Of a stretch of 64,000 bases of DNA, positions 1 to 10,990 are shown piece by piece (positions within the stretch are counted from its first letter, which is position 1; the number at the start of each line of letters is the position of its first letter). The stretch is taken from positions 20,923,721 through 20,987,720 of the forward strand of contig OW203724.1 in NCBI GenBank assembly GCA_934045075.1. Reading direction: 5' to 3'. The DNA comes from Yponomeuta sedellus (lineage: Eukaryota > Arthropoda > Insecta > Lepidoptera > Yponomeutidae). The notes beneath the pieces were generated by a model. It was not told the DNA's origin. It did not search any database and was given only the letters and a program-made list of their open reading frames with translations. A program made the translations under genes and the position numbers.

Positions 1-825
1 GTCCTTATTCGATAGTTTCATACCGCACGCTCATGAATCGGGTAGACGGGTGGCTTTGCCATCCGTTTTCAAGTTTACTCTCCATTGTCTATGACCGTCC
101 CTAATCCTGCGACCTAGTGGACAGTAATATAGTGTTATGAGCCAACTCGACCGTTTGCGGACTTCTGTTTGCGCCGACTTAATGGGTTATTGTCCTCAGG
201 AATTTGACAATGAGCCGCCGTGCGCATAGTGGTTTGATTTTGAACCTTATTCACTGGTCTTTACTGTTATAATCAAGTTGTTTATGAAACAATATAATTA
301 CACTTTTTGGCGATGGATGATTATTGATGCACCGTGCCTAGAAATATTCCCAATTTACGTTACAAATTACAAAGCACCTTGCACTGGTTTAACGAATTCC
401 AGCCCGTGAATTGTTAGAAATAGCTTTATCGCGCTTTCGCGTGTATTTATTAAACTTGGTTCTTTTTATATTACCAATTATATAATTATTAGTGATATGG
501 TATGTACATAGCGGCCCTTATGAATTCGTTCAGCGTGCAAACACATCAATTATTGTGGCAGCCTCCCCGCTGAGTGGGAATAAATATATTGTATATTAAA
601 ATAATTAACATACATACATAAATAACCTCACCAAATCAAACCAACACAACATTCCATAAATTCCGCAACATCAAATCATTTCAAATGTGCCTAAAGCCAT
701 TGAGATACTAAGGTCTGCGAGTAGAGATCACAGACTGGCAAACGCCGCATTGTTTTTTGTTGGGTGAGGATCTGGGCCTCGATTCTGTCAGTGCATTATC
801 GTATCGTACCGTACAGATACACTGA
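1..825. other. No gene recognised
   Basis: AT-rich sequence with no long open frame and no repeat that I could match elsewhere in the window, apart from a short CATA run near 612. I see nothing to annotate. Confidence 0.5.
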
Positions 826-945
826 CGACCTTTGTGGCGCAGCGGTAGCGCGTCTGCCTACCATGCAAGAGGTCCCGGCTTCGAACCTGGGCTAGAGACA
901 AAAAAAAATCCAGGTCTTGGATGTTTACATGCTTGTGATATCGTG
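826..945 (+). mobile_element. tRNA-headed SINE, family D, partial
   Basis: The head carries an A-box-like GTGGCGCAGCGGTAGCGCG and a degenerate B box, followed by the A-run and the GTCTTGGATGTTTACATG segment seen in the copies at 49522 and 56672. The head resembles tRNA-Gly (TGCCTACCATGCAAGAGGT). The body is cut short compared with the other two copies. It is a pseudo-tRNA within a retroposon, not a tRNA gene. Confidence 0.75.
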
Positions 946-947
946 TT

Positions 948-1077
948 TTAATTGAGAATTTCACTAAGTTAATATTTCAGTAACGTTCTGTTACGCTGTT
1001 TGCTGAGAAATTCGAAGAGACAGCACGACAATTAAGTATTTAGGTACTTCAAAATTCTCAATTCGAAAACTGGCCCT
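948..1077. mobile_element. Fragment of short palindromic MITE
   Basis: It begins with TTGAGAATTTC and ends with AAATTCTCAATTCGAAAAC followed by TGGCCCT. These are the ends of the intact palindromic element at 53689-53816. The arms have diverged and the interior is rearranged. The neighbouring 1080-1500 stretch holds nothing I recognise. Confidence 0.6.
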
Positions 1078-1503
1078 AAAACTGAATGAATTGATTGAGT
1101 TTTCAAATGACTTTTCGTCTACAGAACGAAAACGGAACACTATCAGAGCCCCATTGGTGTTGTTTAACGTTGTGCCCAAGTTACGGTCTTAGGTTATCCG
1201 AGTGTATAAAGTAGGGTCCACTGTTAGAAACGATAGACAAACTCGGCTTGAGAAGGGTCACCAGTCGGATCCGTATTGTTTCGCAATACACTGCGATAAC
1301 GTAACCCCGGCAATATTTATTGGAACACAAACTTTTACGTTCTGCAAAAGTATAGTGTGCCTTCACGGGGTATTTATTTGAAGCTGCCCTGCGGCGGCGG
1401 CACGATAGACGATGGACTGTGAAATGGCGTCACAGATGAGCGGTGGACGGCAAAATGGCGTCACAGAGTGGTAGCAGATCAGGCTGGCCCTTCGAATCAG
1501 TTT

Positions 1504-1535
1504 ACTAAACGCATAGTTTTTACTATGCGTTTAGT
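1504..1535. repeat. Perfect hairpin, 14-bp stem, 4-nt loop
   Basis: ACTAAACGCATAGT is followed by four T and then its exact reverse complement. It lies outside any recognised element and is one of four short perfect inverted repeats in the window. Confidence 0.85.
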
Positions 1536-1568
1536 ATTGTACAAGTATTGGTGGCGATGGTGGTGTAT

Positions 1569-1622
1569 TCACGTCTTGCTTCTGCTTGAAAAAGTGGGAG
1601 GGAGGGCTTTGCATTAACTAAC
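1569..1622 (+). repeat. Repeat shared with the right end of the window
   Basis: About 50 bp beginning CGTCTTGCTTCTGCTTG matches 63951-64000 in the same orientation with few differences. The right-hand copy is cut by the window edge, so the family cannot be named from this sequence. Confidence 0.7.
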
Positions 1623-2074
1623 CGCATGGTGCTTGTGAGATTTTTGGCGGAATTTAGTAAAGTAATTTTCACATTTTTATTTCTATTGTATTTAAATAAC
1701 TATTCCGTTTTTTATGAAGTTTATTCCTTTAACGACACATTACATAGAGTGCGGACCCAGCCATCATTCGGTCGTCGCATCACTGGGGCACCCCGCGCCA
1801 CTCCGAAAATGACGCGGCGTGTGATTGATTGCGCCGCCGTTTTTGTCCCATCTTCGGTTTTATTGAAATTGATGGCTTGTTTGCCGAGTGGGGCCCTCTC
1901 GTAAATAACTTGCGGGCAGGGCACCGCGTCCAGTGCGAGCAAGTTGTAGCTGAATATCTTCACGCAAAGTCACCATATTTAAAAATTATTGTTTAATGAT
2001 TCGCGATACTCATACTCAGTTTTATTTATGATACTAGGCGTGTACCAGCTGATTAAATCACTATTTGATACGTT

Positions 2075-2202
2075 CTTCCTCAGGCTATATTAGTCCACTG
2101 CTGGACATAGCCCTCCCCTAAAGAGCGCCATAGCACAAGGTTGTGCCATAATTGGGGGATAATGCCCATAATGCCCACGTTGGGCATGCGAGTTGGGGAT
2201 CG
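2075..2202 (-). mobile_element. RTE-type LINE tail fragment
   Basis: Reading leftward it contains GGGGGAGGGC..CCAGCAGTGGACTAATATAGCCTGAGGAAG, the 3' end also seen at 42110, 55453 and 61540. GATACGTT flanks it at 2067-2074 and 2203-2210 (again at 2215-2222), which is a target duplication. Confidence 0.7.
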
Positions 2203-2367
2203 GATACGTTATTCGATACGTTATTCAATGTTAATACTTCAAAAAAGCTTTTACACAGCATGAACAGGAGAGTAAACTACTACAAAGCTTTTGTTACGAT
2301 TCCCGTTCTTCGTACATAGTTATAATATATAAGAAGGGTCTGAGCGCGATCATATAATAGGTAAAAC

Positions 2368-2458
2368 ACCGATATCAACCCTTTTATGTCCCCATTGCAG
2401 AGCAAAGGGCTTGTCCTGCATCCCAGAATGGTTAGGCCATACTCCACCATGGGGGCCA
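2368..2458 (-). mobile_element. 5'-truncated SINE, family A
   Basis: Only the tail part of family A is present. A 9-bp target duplication, AGGTAAAAC, lies at 2359-2367 and 2459-2467. It sits in the left arm of the large palindrome. Confidence 0.8.
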
Positions 2459-2562
2459 AGGTAAAACGTAATTACTTTATTTCCCGACATTTTAACAGCG
2501 TTACTATTGCCGTGGTGTCGGGTAGACTCCTAATAAATAATCGCGATTAGACCCGTTCAATA

Positions 2563-3333
2563 TATAACGGAATATCTTCGTTGGAAGAACAATTCGACAG
2601 TTTCCTTCGGGTACTGACGGAAGATACGCTCTGTACTTATACAGGGTGTCTCATTCAAATCGGTCAGTATGGGAAAGTCTGAAACTATAAGACATACGAA
2701 GATCTGTTCTGAGGAACCATGTCATCGATTTTAATAAAAAGAAAAACTGCATTCATACATTTTAAAAAAACATCTGTACTCCGTTCGGGAATCGAACCCG
2801 GTTGTTTTGAAACAAAAAAAACTTCTATTAATCAAACAAATAAGTCAATTGAAAAGCCCACTTAAAATAAATACGTAGATACTTATTTAAAGATTAAGGT
2901 CGTTACCTAAACGTGTTGAATATTGTGTTGAAAAAGGCGGCGGTCACTTAGAGCACCTACTAAAATAAATTAAAGTATGTGAAAACAATGCATTTTATTC
3001 ATTTTAGACATCATGTTTCATATAGACGTTTACTGTTTAAGACCTACACAATCGATATCTAAATAGAAATAGTGTAGGTGTTTTCTTCAAAACAACCGGG
3101 TTCGATTTCCGAACGGAGTACAGATGTTTTTTAAAATGTATGAATGTAGTTTTTCTTGTTATTAAAATCGATGACATGGTTCCTCAGAACAGATCTTCGT
3201 ATGTCTTATAGTTTCAGACTTTCCCATACTGACCGATTTGAATGAGACACCCTGTATAACGGAATATCTTCGTTGGAAGAAAAATGCAACAGTTTCCTTC
3301 GGGTACTGACGGAAGATACGCTCTGTAGTTATA
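2563..3333. repeat. About 79-bp direct repeat pair split by a MITE
   Basis: TATAACGGAATATCTTCG through CTCTGTACTTA lies at 2563-2641 and again at 3255-3333, in the same orientation and nearly identical. Before the MITE inserted they would have been adjacent, forming a tandem dimer. Confidence 0.85.
2642..3254. mobile_element. Fold-back MITE, copy 1
   Basis: Inverted arms of about 170 bp begin CAGGGTGTCTCATTCAAATC and end in its complement, flanked by TA on both sides as for Tc1/mariner-group elements. Each arm contains GGTTCGATTCCCGAAC-like sequence (one base altered on the right arm), which resembles a pol III B box. No open frame of note is present. Copy 2 lies at 8789-9439. Confidence 0.85.
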
Positions 3334-3660
3334 TATTAGACGGGTCTAATCGCGATTATTTATTAGATAAAACGTGATCGCGTTCATTCCCAACAGTTCG
3401 CCCACTGCAGCAAACTAAAAGTGACTTGAGGGTAGACCAACTACTCTCACTACAATAATTGACTGTACTTGCCACTTCAGTCTAATAAATAATCGCGCTT
3501 AGACCCGTCTAATATACAACTTTGCATGAGCGCCGGAAGTCATTAAGAAAAGCTTGTAGTAGTTTACTCTTCTGCTCATGCTGTGTCAAATGTTTTTTGC
3601 AGTATAAACACTGAATAGATATTTAATAAGCTGGAACTCGCCTAGTATTATAAATAAAAT

Positions 3661-4117
3661 AAATAAATAAATATTCATGGACATATTACACAGATCTCGT
3701 TAGCCCTTTACTTAGTACAACTAAATTACTTGTGGACAAGCTAGTCCATTGAAATGATTAGACAGTTTCGGATTACAAACTGTTTTTAATAGAGGTAATT
3801 TTTACATGGATTTTCGAATAAGAATGGTGTCCCGACACAACCGTTCGCGCTTTAATTGTTGCGGTAGGTGGGGCGACATCGTGCACATTTGCCTTTGCTT
3901 CATCTCTGCTTCGCCCGCAGGAAAGTGTAGCGTTCACACGCTTCTCGCGTGAACAACTTGTGTTATAGGTGCTAACTCGACGATAGATTTAATACAATAA
4001 ATACATAGATAACATCCAAGACCCGAGACAAACTAGTTTGACCCGGCCGGGGAACGAACCCGAGACCTTCGGTTTTACAGTCAGCGTGCCAAACCACTGC
4101 GCCACCGAGACCGTCAA
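3661..4117 (-). mobile_element. tRNA-headed SINE, family C, interrupted
   Basis: On the minus strand the head (GGTGGCGCAGTGGTTTGGC, B box GGTTCG) is at about 4045-4117. The body runs through CTTGGATGTTATCTATG, and the TTTA-repeat tail reaches 3661. A 221-bp insert with its own target duplication splits the body. Confidence 0.85.
3735..3955. mobile_element. Unidentified 221-bp insertion in a SINE
   Basis: It is bounded by a 7-bp direct duplication, ACTTGTG, at 3728-3734 and 3956-3962. The other family C copies read straight through this point, which shows the sequence was inserted. I see no terminal inverted repeat, no poly(A) and no simple-repeat tail. The last 25 bases contain an imperfect hairpin (GTTCACACG with CGCGTGAAC). 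The family is unknown. Confidence 0.7.
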
Positions 4118-4814
4118 ATTTGGACACACTCTTCCCCAAGGCACGCCAATTCTTTCGCATTTCAGCCTCCATATACTCCCGCTGCTGACAATCTGCCTCA
4201 AATCGTGGGCTCTATATACCTATTCTTGGTTATATAGAGCACGAGATCTTCGATTTTTTCGAGCTGTGACTATTCTTTTTTGCTGCGACCGAATTTCGTT
4301 TATCAATAAATCATTACGCTTTGAAAAATTCACGTCATAAATAACATAATATATATTTGTAGTTTCATGTGTAACAAAAACGATGATGACGATCTGCTAT
4401 AAACATAACAAAGTGAAAATTATAACCCGCATTTATCTACGCAGTTGTGTGAAAATGCTATTCGCTGCCAGTGGAGTAGCACCCTTAACGGCGCCTGATT
4501 TCACCGAATGATATTAACGACGACGAAGAGTTAATCCTTCGGGATGACACTTTGACGTTAGCGGGGACAAGTGTTTACAATGTATTAATTCAATTTATAT
4601 TGACCAAAGTGTTGGAGGAAGTATTAATCGGGAGTTTAAAGTTGGGAATAGGTTTTAAATTAATGCGGATGAATGCTTTCTTCGCTTACATTTAGACGGA
4701 GACCAAAGCTGAATAAAATAAAAATTTAAATACTCATGATCGGCGTACTGTGGTGTCACCTTACCCACACGTACATAGTCATATAAGTTTAATGCTCTCT
4801 TCTTGCCCAGTATA

Positions 4815-5187
4815 ATCGATATCAACCCTTTGTATGTCCCCACTCCTGGGGCACGGGTCTTTTCCTGCATCGCAGGAAGGTTAGGCCATACTCCACCACG
4901 GGGGCCAAGTCCGAGTTGGTGGAGGATTGTAAGACAGTGGCGGGCCTTACTGTCAGAAGTCATCAAGCCGCCAATATAAGGCATCTGACATGGCTTAACG
5001 ACTGCCATTACATGACAGCCGGCACCAACGCCTTAACGTGCTTTGCGAAGCACGGAAGCGGTTGGAAAAAATGCCACTAGCGGTAGTCACGGGATGGTCA
5101 CCCATCCTGCACCTGAGCGCGCCTGTTGTCTAACCGAACTCAAGTGATTGCTTCCAATCACTCGGTTCGGTTAGGCCACGAGCGCTT
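4815..5187 (-). mobile_element. Full-length 5S-headed SINE, family A
   Basis: A 373-bp copy with a 7-bp target duplication, CAGTATA, at 4808-4814 and 5188-5194. On the minus strand the head carries the 5S-like GGATGGGTGACC block and the tail ends in CCCCAGGAGTGGGGACATAC followed by GTTGATATCGAT. An open frame read through its middle is an accident of the repeat. Confidence 0.85.
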
Positions 5188-5275
5188 CAGTATACGCACT
5201 TGTCACGATCCTGACAAACCTCTTTTGCTTTAGTATTTGTTGACTGGCGATGCTCATACAATCGTCTAGAATTAA

Positions 5276-5312
5276 TGTAATAAATAATCGTGATTAGACC
5301 GGTTTAATATGA
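5276..5312 (+). repeat. Solitary terminal unit of the palindromic element
   Basis: TAATAAATAATCGTGATTAG followed by ACCGGTTTAATAT matches the internal unit at 2530-2563. No partner is nearby. The rest of 5195-5680 holds nothing I recognise. Confidence 0.6.
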
Positions 5313-6303
5313 GTGATTTTCTCAAGCATGAGATTTAGGCGGCGTGGCTGAAAATCATATCTCAAACTAAACGTACAGTAAAGTAATTTTTTTTTAAGAA
5401 AGAAGGCATACTTATCTTGATCAAGCCGTCAATATTTTAGTATATAACACTATGGTAGTGAAAAGAAAAATTGTTGTTTAGCACAATTCTAAGTTAGGTG
5501 GCGCGTCCACAATCTGTTTTTCTGAGCATGACCACCGCTTAAACGAAACTACGCTAGTTTACTAGAAATTACTAATTTTATTAGTATTCCGTATTAGTTT
5601 TTCTATTTAATGACAGTTTTATTTTTATATTTAGGGCAATACTTTATTCTAGTGAAAATCGAAAAGGACTGTCCGCGCGAAATTTTAAATTTTGGTGGGA
5701 ATTAAGGAATCATTATGTGGCTCGTATAGAATAAACCTAGATGGACGAAGCTACCAACATTCACTTCGTTTAGTCAGGCACCCACGCGCAGCATTGATAA
5801 ACATGTGCCATCCCGTTGTGATTTCTCGCCAAAAACGTAAGTAAGTCTTTTCGTAGCAATCGGACAAAAAACCTGCAATTTTGGTGTAATATTTTAAAAA
5901 CGTTTTATGACTAAGTCGGTGTTGTAATTTAAATTTATAGGAAAAAGGTTTGGTATGCTTCCAAAATTATACAAATATAAATAGAGTATTCTTAGAAGTT
6001 TTTTTTTAAATAAACATTTTCAACAAGATTCTAATTTTGGTGGTGCAATTTTGGTGGTTTTGGTGGTACTTTACCAATCACCAAAATTGCTTAGTTACAC
6101 CAAAATTAGTTTTTAGAGTTACGTACCTTAAAGACAAACGAAAACAGAACCATAATAAGATGACTCGATTTGGAAGTACAGTATCAGTTTCTTACCTGTG
6201 GAACACCAAGGTTTATACATACGAGTAGCTTGAGAGTGATGATATGTGATTCTAAAAGTTTTCTACCTAATACCTACCTCAATTAAAAATCGATCTTCCT
6301 AGC

Positions 6304-6888
6304 TTGACATGTCTGGTATGGCACTACTGCAAATGTGGGCACAGAAAAGGTGCACCTGATGGTATCGGCGGAGTGCTCAAAGGATCAGCAGATCGGCTAG
6401 TTGCCTTTGGAGACGATATTACAGATATCGACAGCCGTGTCCAAAGATTGAGAACAATCGTCACAGAGGTTAAAGTTGAAATTGTTCAAGAACATGAAGT
6501 CATTCAGAAAGATGAGCTTCTACCAGAAAATCTTAAACCTTTCCCTGGATCAATGAAAGTTCACCAATTTGTTTGGACGAAGAGTTCTACCAACGGCTTG
6601 GCAATGCGTTCGTTATCTTGTGTTGAGCCAGTCTGTCTTTATGACACAATTCGATGCTGCCATGGGAAGCATATGGGCTGTTATGAATTGCCAACTGAGA
6701 CAAATGTTCAGGAAGAATTCGAAACAATAAGGGATTTTGTGTCACTTACAAGGTCGACACATTCATCGTCAATAACACATGCCCGTTCCGATGTTCACCC
6801 ACCACAAATATATAGATTTCCAGCTTCTAAACAATTTATTTTGAAAACCGCAAACAAAATTAAACTAACCGGCCTTCGCATGATTTGA
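6304..6888 (+). pseudogene. Transposon-associated protein, C-terminal fragment
   Basis: The frame encodes GHRKGAPDGIGGVLKGSADR near residues 12-31. This resembles, from memory, a GKGAPDGIGG motif found in many uncharacterised arthropod and cnidarian proteins linked to mobile DNA. The motif is followed by a KPFPGSMKVHQ segment and a short Cys-rich stretch (CVEPVCLY, CCHGKHMGCYE). I cannot name the superfamily. The start codon shown is only the first ATG; ACTGCAAATGTG just upstream could be an acceptor-like site, so this may be a last exon. No N-terminal or catalytic domain is visible upstream, so it appears to be a fragment inside the AATTTTGGTG element. Confidence 0.5.
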
Positions 6889-7094
6889 TTAGTATGGTAG
6901 TCTGTGACCGAATCCCAACTCAAAATGTTTCTTTTTTGATAATATCAATAGTGAAATACTATTACATTTTGAATGCAAGGAAGAGTATAGAAGAAAATGA
7001 AACAGCTTATAAAAATGATCATAACGGTGATGAAAGCGAAGATGATTTGAATGCTTTTAAATTTACAGACTTAAGAATTAATTGAGAAGACTTG

Positions 7095-8470
7095 GAATAG
7101 TAAGAAAGTTTATTAAGTTGATAGTTAATTTTTAAAATTGATCTCATTACATAATAATGTCAACCTAGCATGTTAGGAAATTAGTAATAAAAATTATCAT
7201 GATGATGAAGGTTAGAGGAGGTTAGTGCAATTCATTTACATTAAAAACTGTAGAATTTAGAACTATAGAACAAGACAGAAAAATAAGAAAGCTATATTTG
7301 TTGAGTGTTGTTTTTTTATTGAATTACATTATGGTGTTCTTTTATGAAAAAATGTATTCACTTTATAAAAATAAAAATGATGATGATAGAGGTTAGAGGA
7401 GATGATTGCAATTCATGTAAATTAAAAACCGTAGAATTGACAACATTTCAAAATTGTATGGAGCTCTAATTCGAAAACCATTTCGAGATTTGGCTTTGTA
7501 AAGCACGTAAACATTTATTTCAGTTTTTTCTGTGGTTGCATTTCCGAGAAAATGGTAAAAACACAAAAATACGCTGATGACGTCACACCATGGCTCTCAG
7601 TGAACATGCCTGTGCCACGATAAAAAAAAAGTCAATTTCAAGATCTAACCAGACTTATTATACTCTATGATCTAACCTTAAAAAATTACTTTGTGTGTAT
7701 TTAGTATTTTTCGATACGAAATGATGGGCGATGATGTGACAACTTGGAAACCAAGGAAACTGCAGTATTGCTTCGTAAACAGATTGAACAAAATTGAGTA
7801 GAGAGAAATAAATTTAACACTACACAAAGTTTGTTTACGTTACGCAAGGCAAGCTCTGTGCCTCACACACAACATAAGTATCAGGGTTACCATACTTTAT
7901 ACTTACCATTATAAATAACCTTGAAAAAGTAGCTACAAAAGTAACAAACTGGCAGCAAAAACACTCCGAACGCAGATAAAGGCTTTGCCAACACAAAGTG
8001 CATTTTAAAAAAGGAACAACTACATACATAAGGGATGATGAATTGAACTAAGCTGATTTAATTGTATAAAAGAAAAACATATTTGCAGATGTTAAAAAAA
8101 TACAGAAACTGTTTTTTAACATGGCCCTGGCAATACTAAAATGACATTTGGTTGTAACTATGTTTTTTTAGGATATTAGGCAAAAGAAAAATTGTGAGCC
8201 TCGCTGTTTCGTCACTTCCGGTAAAGATATTTTAAACTTTAAAATTCAAAAAATATAAGAAAACGTGCGTGTTTCAGATAATAAAAAAATACGGGTCGTT
8301 TTATTTTGTATCTAGTTTCCTTTAAGACAATAAAATAGGTATGCTAAAAAAATGAAATGTTGTCAATTAACAAGACATGGAAAAATAAGAAAGTTGTATT
8401 TGTTGATTGTTATTTTTTTATTGATCTCATTATGTTATTTTTTTATTAACACATTTATTCACTTTAAATA
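7095..8470. repeat. Internal repeated blocks of the AATTTTGGTG element
   Basis: A block beginning GATGATGAAGGTTAGAGGAG (7202-7262) recurs at 7378-7442. A block around AAAAATAAGAAAGCTATATT (7270-7365) recurs at 8375-8470, and a shorter version is at 7097-7150. The element has grown by internal duplication. Confidence 0.65.
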
Positions 8471-8788
8471 CGATTTTTATCGTTATTTTCTTTTGATTTG
8501 GTTCAGTAAAAAAAGTTTGGTGTCAAGACTATCTAATTTTGGTAACAGAAATAAATTCTGGTGTCAATATTTCTAATTTTGGTGTCAGATATCAATTTTG
8601 GTGTCGTACCAATTCTGGTGTCGACATTATATTAAAAGTTTTCAGGAATAAATAAATTTCTCTATTATTTTATGTACCTGAATACGTATCTCTTGCTTAC
8701 CAATAAAGTATTATATTAAAAAAACCAGAAACAAACTTTTCCACCAAAATTAGGTAATAAATCATGGTTGTTGAAATTCACTCATATA

Positions 8789-9439
8789 CAGGGTGTCTCA
8801 TTCAAATCGGTCATTGTGGGAAAGTCTGAAACTATAAGATATACGAAGATCTGTTCTGAGGAACCATGTCATCGATTTTAATAACAAGAAAAACTGCATT
8901 CATACATTTTAAAAAACATCTGTATTCCGTTCGGGAATCGAACCCGGTTGTTTTGAAAAAAATACCTACACAATTTTTATTTAGATATCGATTGTGTAGG
9001 TCTTAAGCAGTAAATGTCTGTATGAAACATGATCTCTAAAAAGAATAAAACGCATTGTTTTCATACAAAATGCAATCGTAAGATCTTTACCTAAACGTGT
9101 TGAATATTGTATTGAAAAAGGCGGCGGTCACTTCGAGCACCTACTAAAATAAATAAAAGTATGTGAAAACAATGCATTTTATTCATTTTAGACATCATGT
9201 TTCATACAGACATTTACTGCTTAAGACCAACACAATCGATATCTAAATAGAAATGGTGTAGGTTTTTTTCTTCAAAACAACCGGGTTCGATTCCCGAACA
9301 GAGTACAGATGTTTTTAAAAATGTATGAATGCAGTTTTTCTTGTTATTAAAATCGATAACATAGTTCCTCAGAACAGATCTTCGTAAGTCTTATAGTTTC
9401 AGACTTTCCCATACTGACCGATTTGAATGAGACACCCTG
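8789..9439. mobile_element. Fold-back MITE, copy 2
   Basis: Same family as 2642-3254, flanked by TA at 8787-8788 and 9440-9441. Here the inverted arms extend to about 285 bp each, leaving a centre of only about 75 bp (roughly 9076-9150). A transcript would fold into one long hairpin. Confidence 0.85.
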
Positions 9440-9590
9440 TATAGCACTCGCCGGTAGCGCGTGCGCTCTGCGGCTACTGTGCGCTGCTCGCTGATGCATC
9501 AGAGTGTAGTGTTTGCAGATGGGATTGATAGTGTGGTGAAGGTGTGTAAGAGAATGCTAGAAAGTGTTTGACAGGTAGTGTATTATTGCA

Positions 9591-9782
9591 CAGTTTGTTA
9601 GCTTTTAGAATATACCTCGGGCTCTAGAGTAGGTCGGTTTTCGCCGAAAGCGCACGAGTGTAATAGTGTAATACTACTTCCTGCTCTGTATAAAACAATA
9701 TTGGTTCCGATATTTCTATTACACGAATATATCCGATTCTCTCCTATAGTAGCCGAGGTGTATTCTAAAAACTAATAGACTG
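9591..9782. mobile_element. TA-target MITE, family G, copy 1
   Basis: The ends are AGTTTGTTAGCTTTTAGAAT and the complement of AGTCTATTAG. The interior carries GGGCTCTAGAGTAGG and CTATTACACGAATATATCCG. Other copies are at 25093, 30208 and 54564. Confidence 0.85.
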
Positions 9783-9849
9783 TAACGCTTTGGTGTAATT
9801 TTACTGTTATGTTAGGTACTAAATTCATGTGAATAAATAAATAAAGAAA

Positions 9850-10045
9850 GAGGGAAGTGCGGGTAATCGTGCTCTTCCACTATAAAGGGAAATTTCCAGC
9901 CAGGCAGATCGTATGCCTGGGGACGGCCGGTCCAACTGTTGTTAGTCGTGCGATATATTTATGGTATGTCATTGTGTAAAACTTTGATTGCGCGATGCAG
10001 GATTGTTGGAGTTAGTAATGCGCGCGCAGAGTTGATATACGTTCG
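9850..10045 (+). repeat. Dispersed repeat H, copy 1
   Basis: The segment from GTGCTCTTCCACTATAAAGG through TGCGCGATGCAGGATTGTTG matches 23205-23410 in reverse orientation. The class is not known. The 10046-10500 stretch beyond it holds nothing recognised. Confidence 0.7.
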
Positions 10046-10499
10046 CCACAAAAATATAACTCTTTACAGCTAACGTTACATTAGTATAGCATTATATAGA
10101 GTGCTAGAATGTTACTCTAGTAAATGACTTCCATTTAAGGGGTTTCTTTACCCTAAAAGTGTCTGAACAAAAAAATCTATTGATTATTTATTGTTCATTG
10201 TATTTTTTTATAATAACTCAATAAGTAGCGTTCTATGGCTTCGTACTTTTTAAAAGCAAAGTGACAAAGCTTTTGTTCGAAGCTTTCATACGAGGGACGG
10301 TTGGCAGGAAGCTCGGAGTGAATATAACAGAAATACAGGGCAAGCGTTAGGGCGCTTTGGGTTGCTAACTAAGGCGCCACCAATGAAATAAAAATCATAA
10401 CTTGTGTTATAGTAAGTTGTTAATTTAAAAGTGAACATGAGAAATCCTAACCACTGTGACAACTATTTTTATAACCTGAGACAAACAATAACATAGTAA

Positions 10500-10720
10500 A
10501 GTACAATTGGTGGCCTTATTACTAAAAGTAATATAAGTTCGCTAGTTGGAATTACCTAAATAAACCAACCCGGATTCGGCCCCGTGTTGGAGTATGGCCT
10601 AGCCTTCCTGCTATGCAGGAAGAGACCCGTGCCCTAGCAGTGGGGACATAAAAAGTGTTGATATCAATTACCAAAAGTAATGTATGTTCTCCAGTTGAAG
10701 TAAAATAAGGTTCCCTTAAT
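10500..10720 (-). mobile_element. CR1-type LINE 3'-end fragment split by a SINE
   Basis: GTACAATTGGTGGCCTTATT followed by ACTAAAAGTAAT matches the 3' region of the CR1-like LINE at 20490-20530. A family A SINE fragment interrupts it. Confidence 0.6.
10562..10670 (+). mobile_element. 5'-truncated SINE, family A
   Basis: The tail half of family A, from CCAACCCGGATTCGG to GTTGATATC. A probable target duplication AATTACC lies on each side (about 10550 and 10671). Confidence 0.7.
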
Positions 10721-10990
10721 AAATTATGTGCTACCGTATCTAACAAAATGATCAGAACCATTCTTCTGTTTCACCTATTGTGCGCAGGAAGTAATAGCAC
10801 TAGGTAAAAGCTTTCAGCTTACATTATCAGTCGGTGACATCCGGTATTAATTGATGGACTTCGAATCGATCACGAAAATGGAAGGCATGAAAAATTGTGT
10901 TTGTGAACAGCGCATCCTGTTTTGGTATTGGATATTTACTTCAGTTTTTATCGTACTTTTACACTAGCTTGGTTGGCTCCACATTTCTAG

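Larger units (their letters stand above)
2020..3660. mobile_element. Tiered palindromic DNA element with nested inserts
   Basis: Sequence at about 2020-2066 and 2223-2290 (ATACTAGGCG..., CACAGCATGAACAGGAGAG) recurs inverted at about 3540-3655. Inside this, a unit containing AATAATCGCGATTAGACCCG occurs at 2530-2563, recurs inverted at 3333-3367, and has further diverged copies near 2330-2360 and at 3481-3518. The centre is a tandem dimer split by a fold-back MITE. The left arm also carries an RTE-tail repeat and a SINE fragment, each with target duplications, so those inserts are younger than the palindrome. No coding capacity is seen; it is probably a non-autonomous DNA transposon. Confidence 0.6.
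5680..8775 (+). mobile_element. Unclassified DNA transposon remnant with AATTTTGGTG repeats
   Basis: The word ATTTTGGTG and close variants are concentrated at two ends. Plus-strand copies lie near 5691, 5879, 6033, 6048 and 6057, with inverted copies near 6076 and 6100. A second cluster lies at about 8515-8605, and an inverted copy near 8743 (CCACCAAAATTA). Between them is a transposon-like coding fragment (6304-6888). Candidate ends are TTTTCAACAAGATTCTAATT near 6016 and its loose complement near 8745-8775, but the true boundaries are uncertain. Such clusters are typical of transposase-binding subterminal repeats. Confidence 0.5.

Noticed and set aside
8352..8576. 74-codon hydrophobic frame resembling a membrane peptide
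   Set aside because: The AT-rich sequence duplicates 7270-7365, where the frame is broken, so hydrophobicity reflects T-rich codons.
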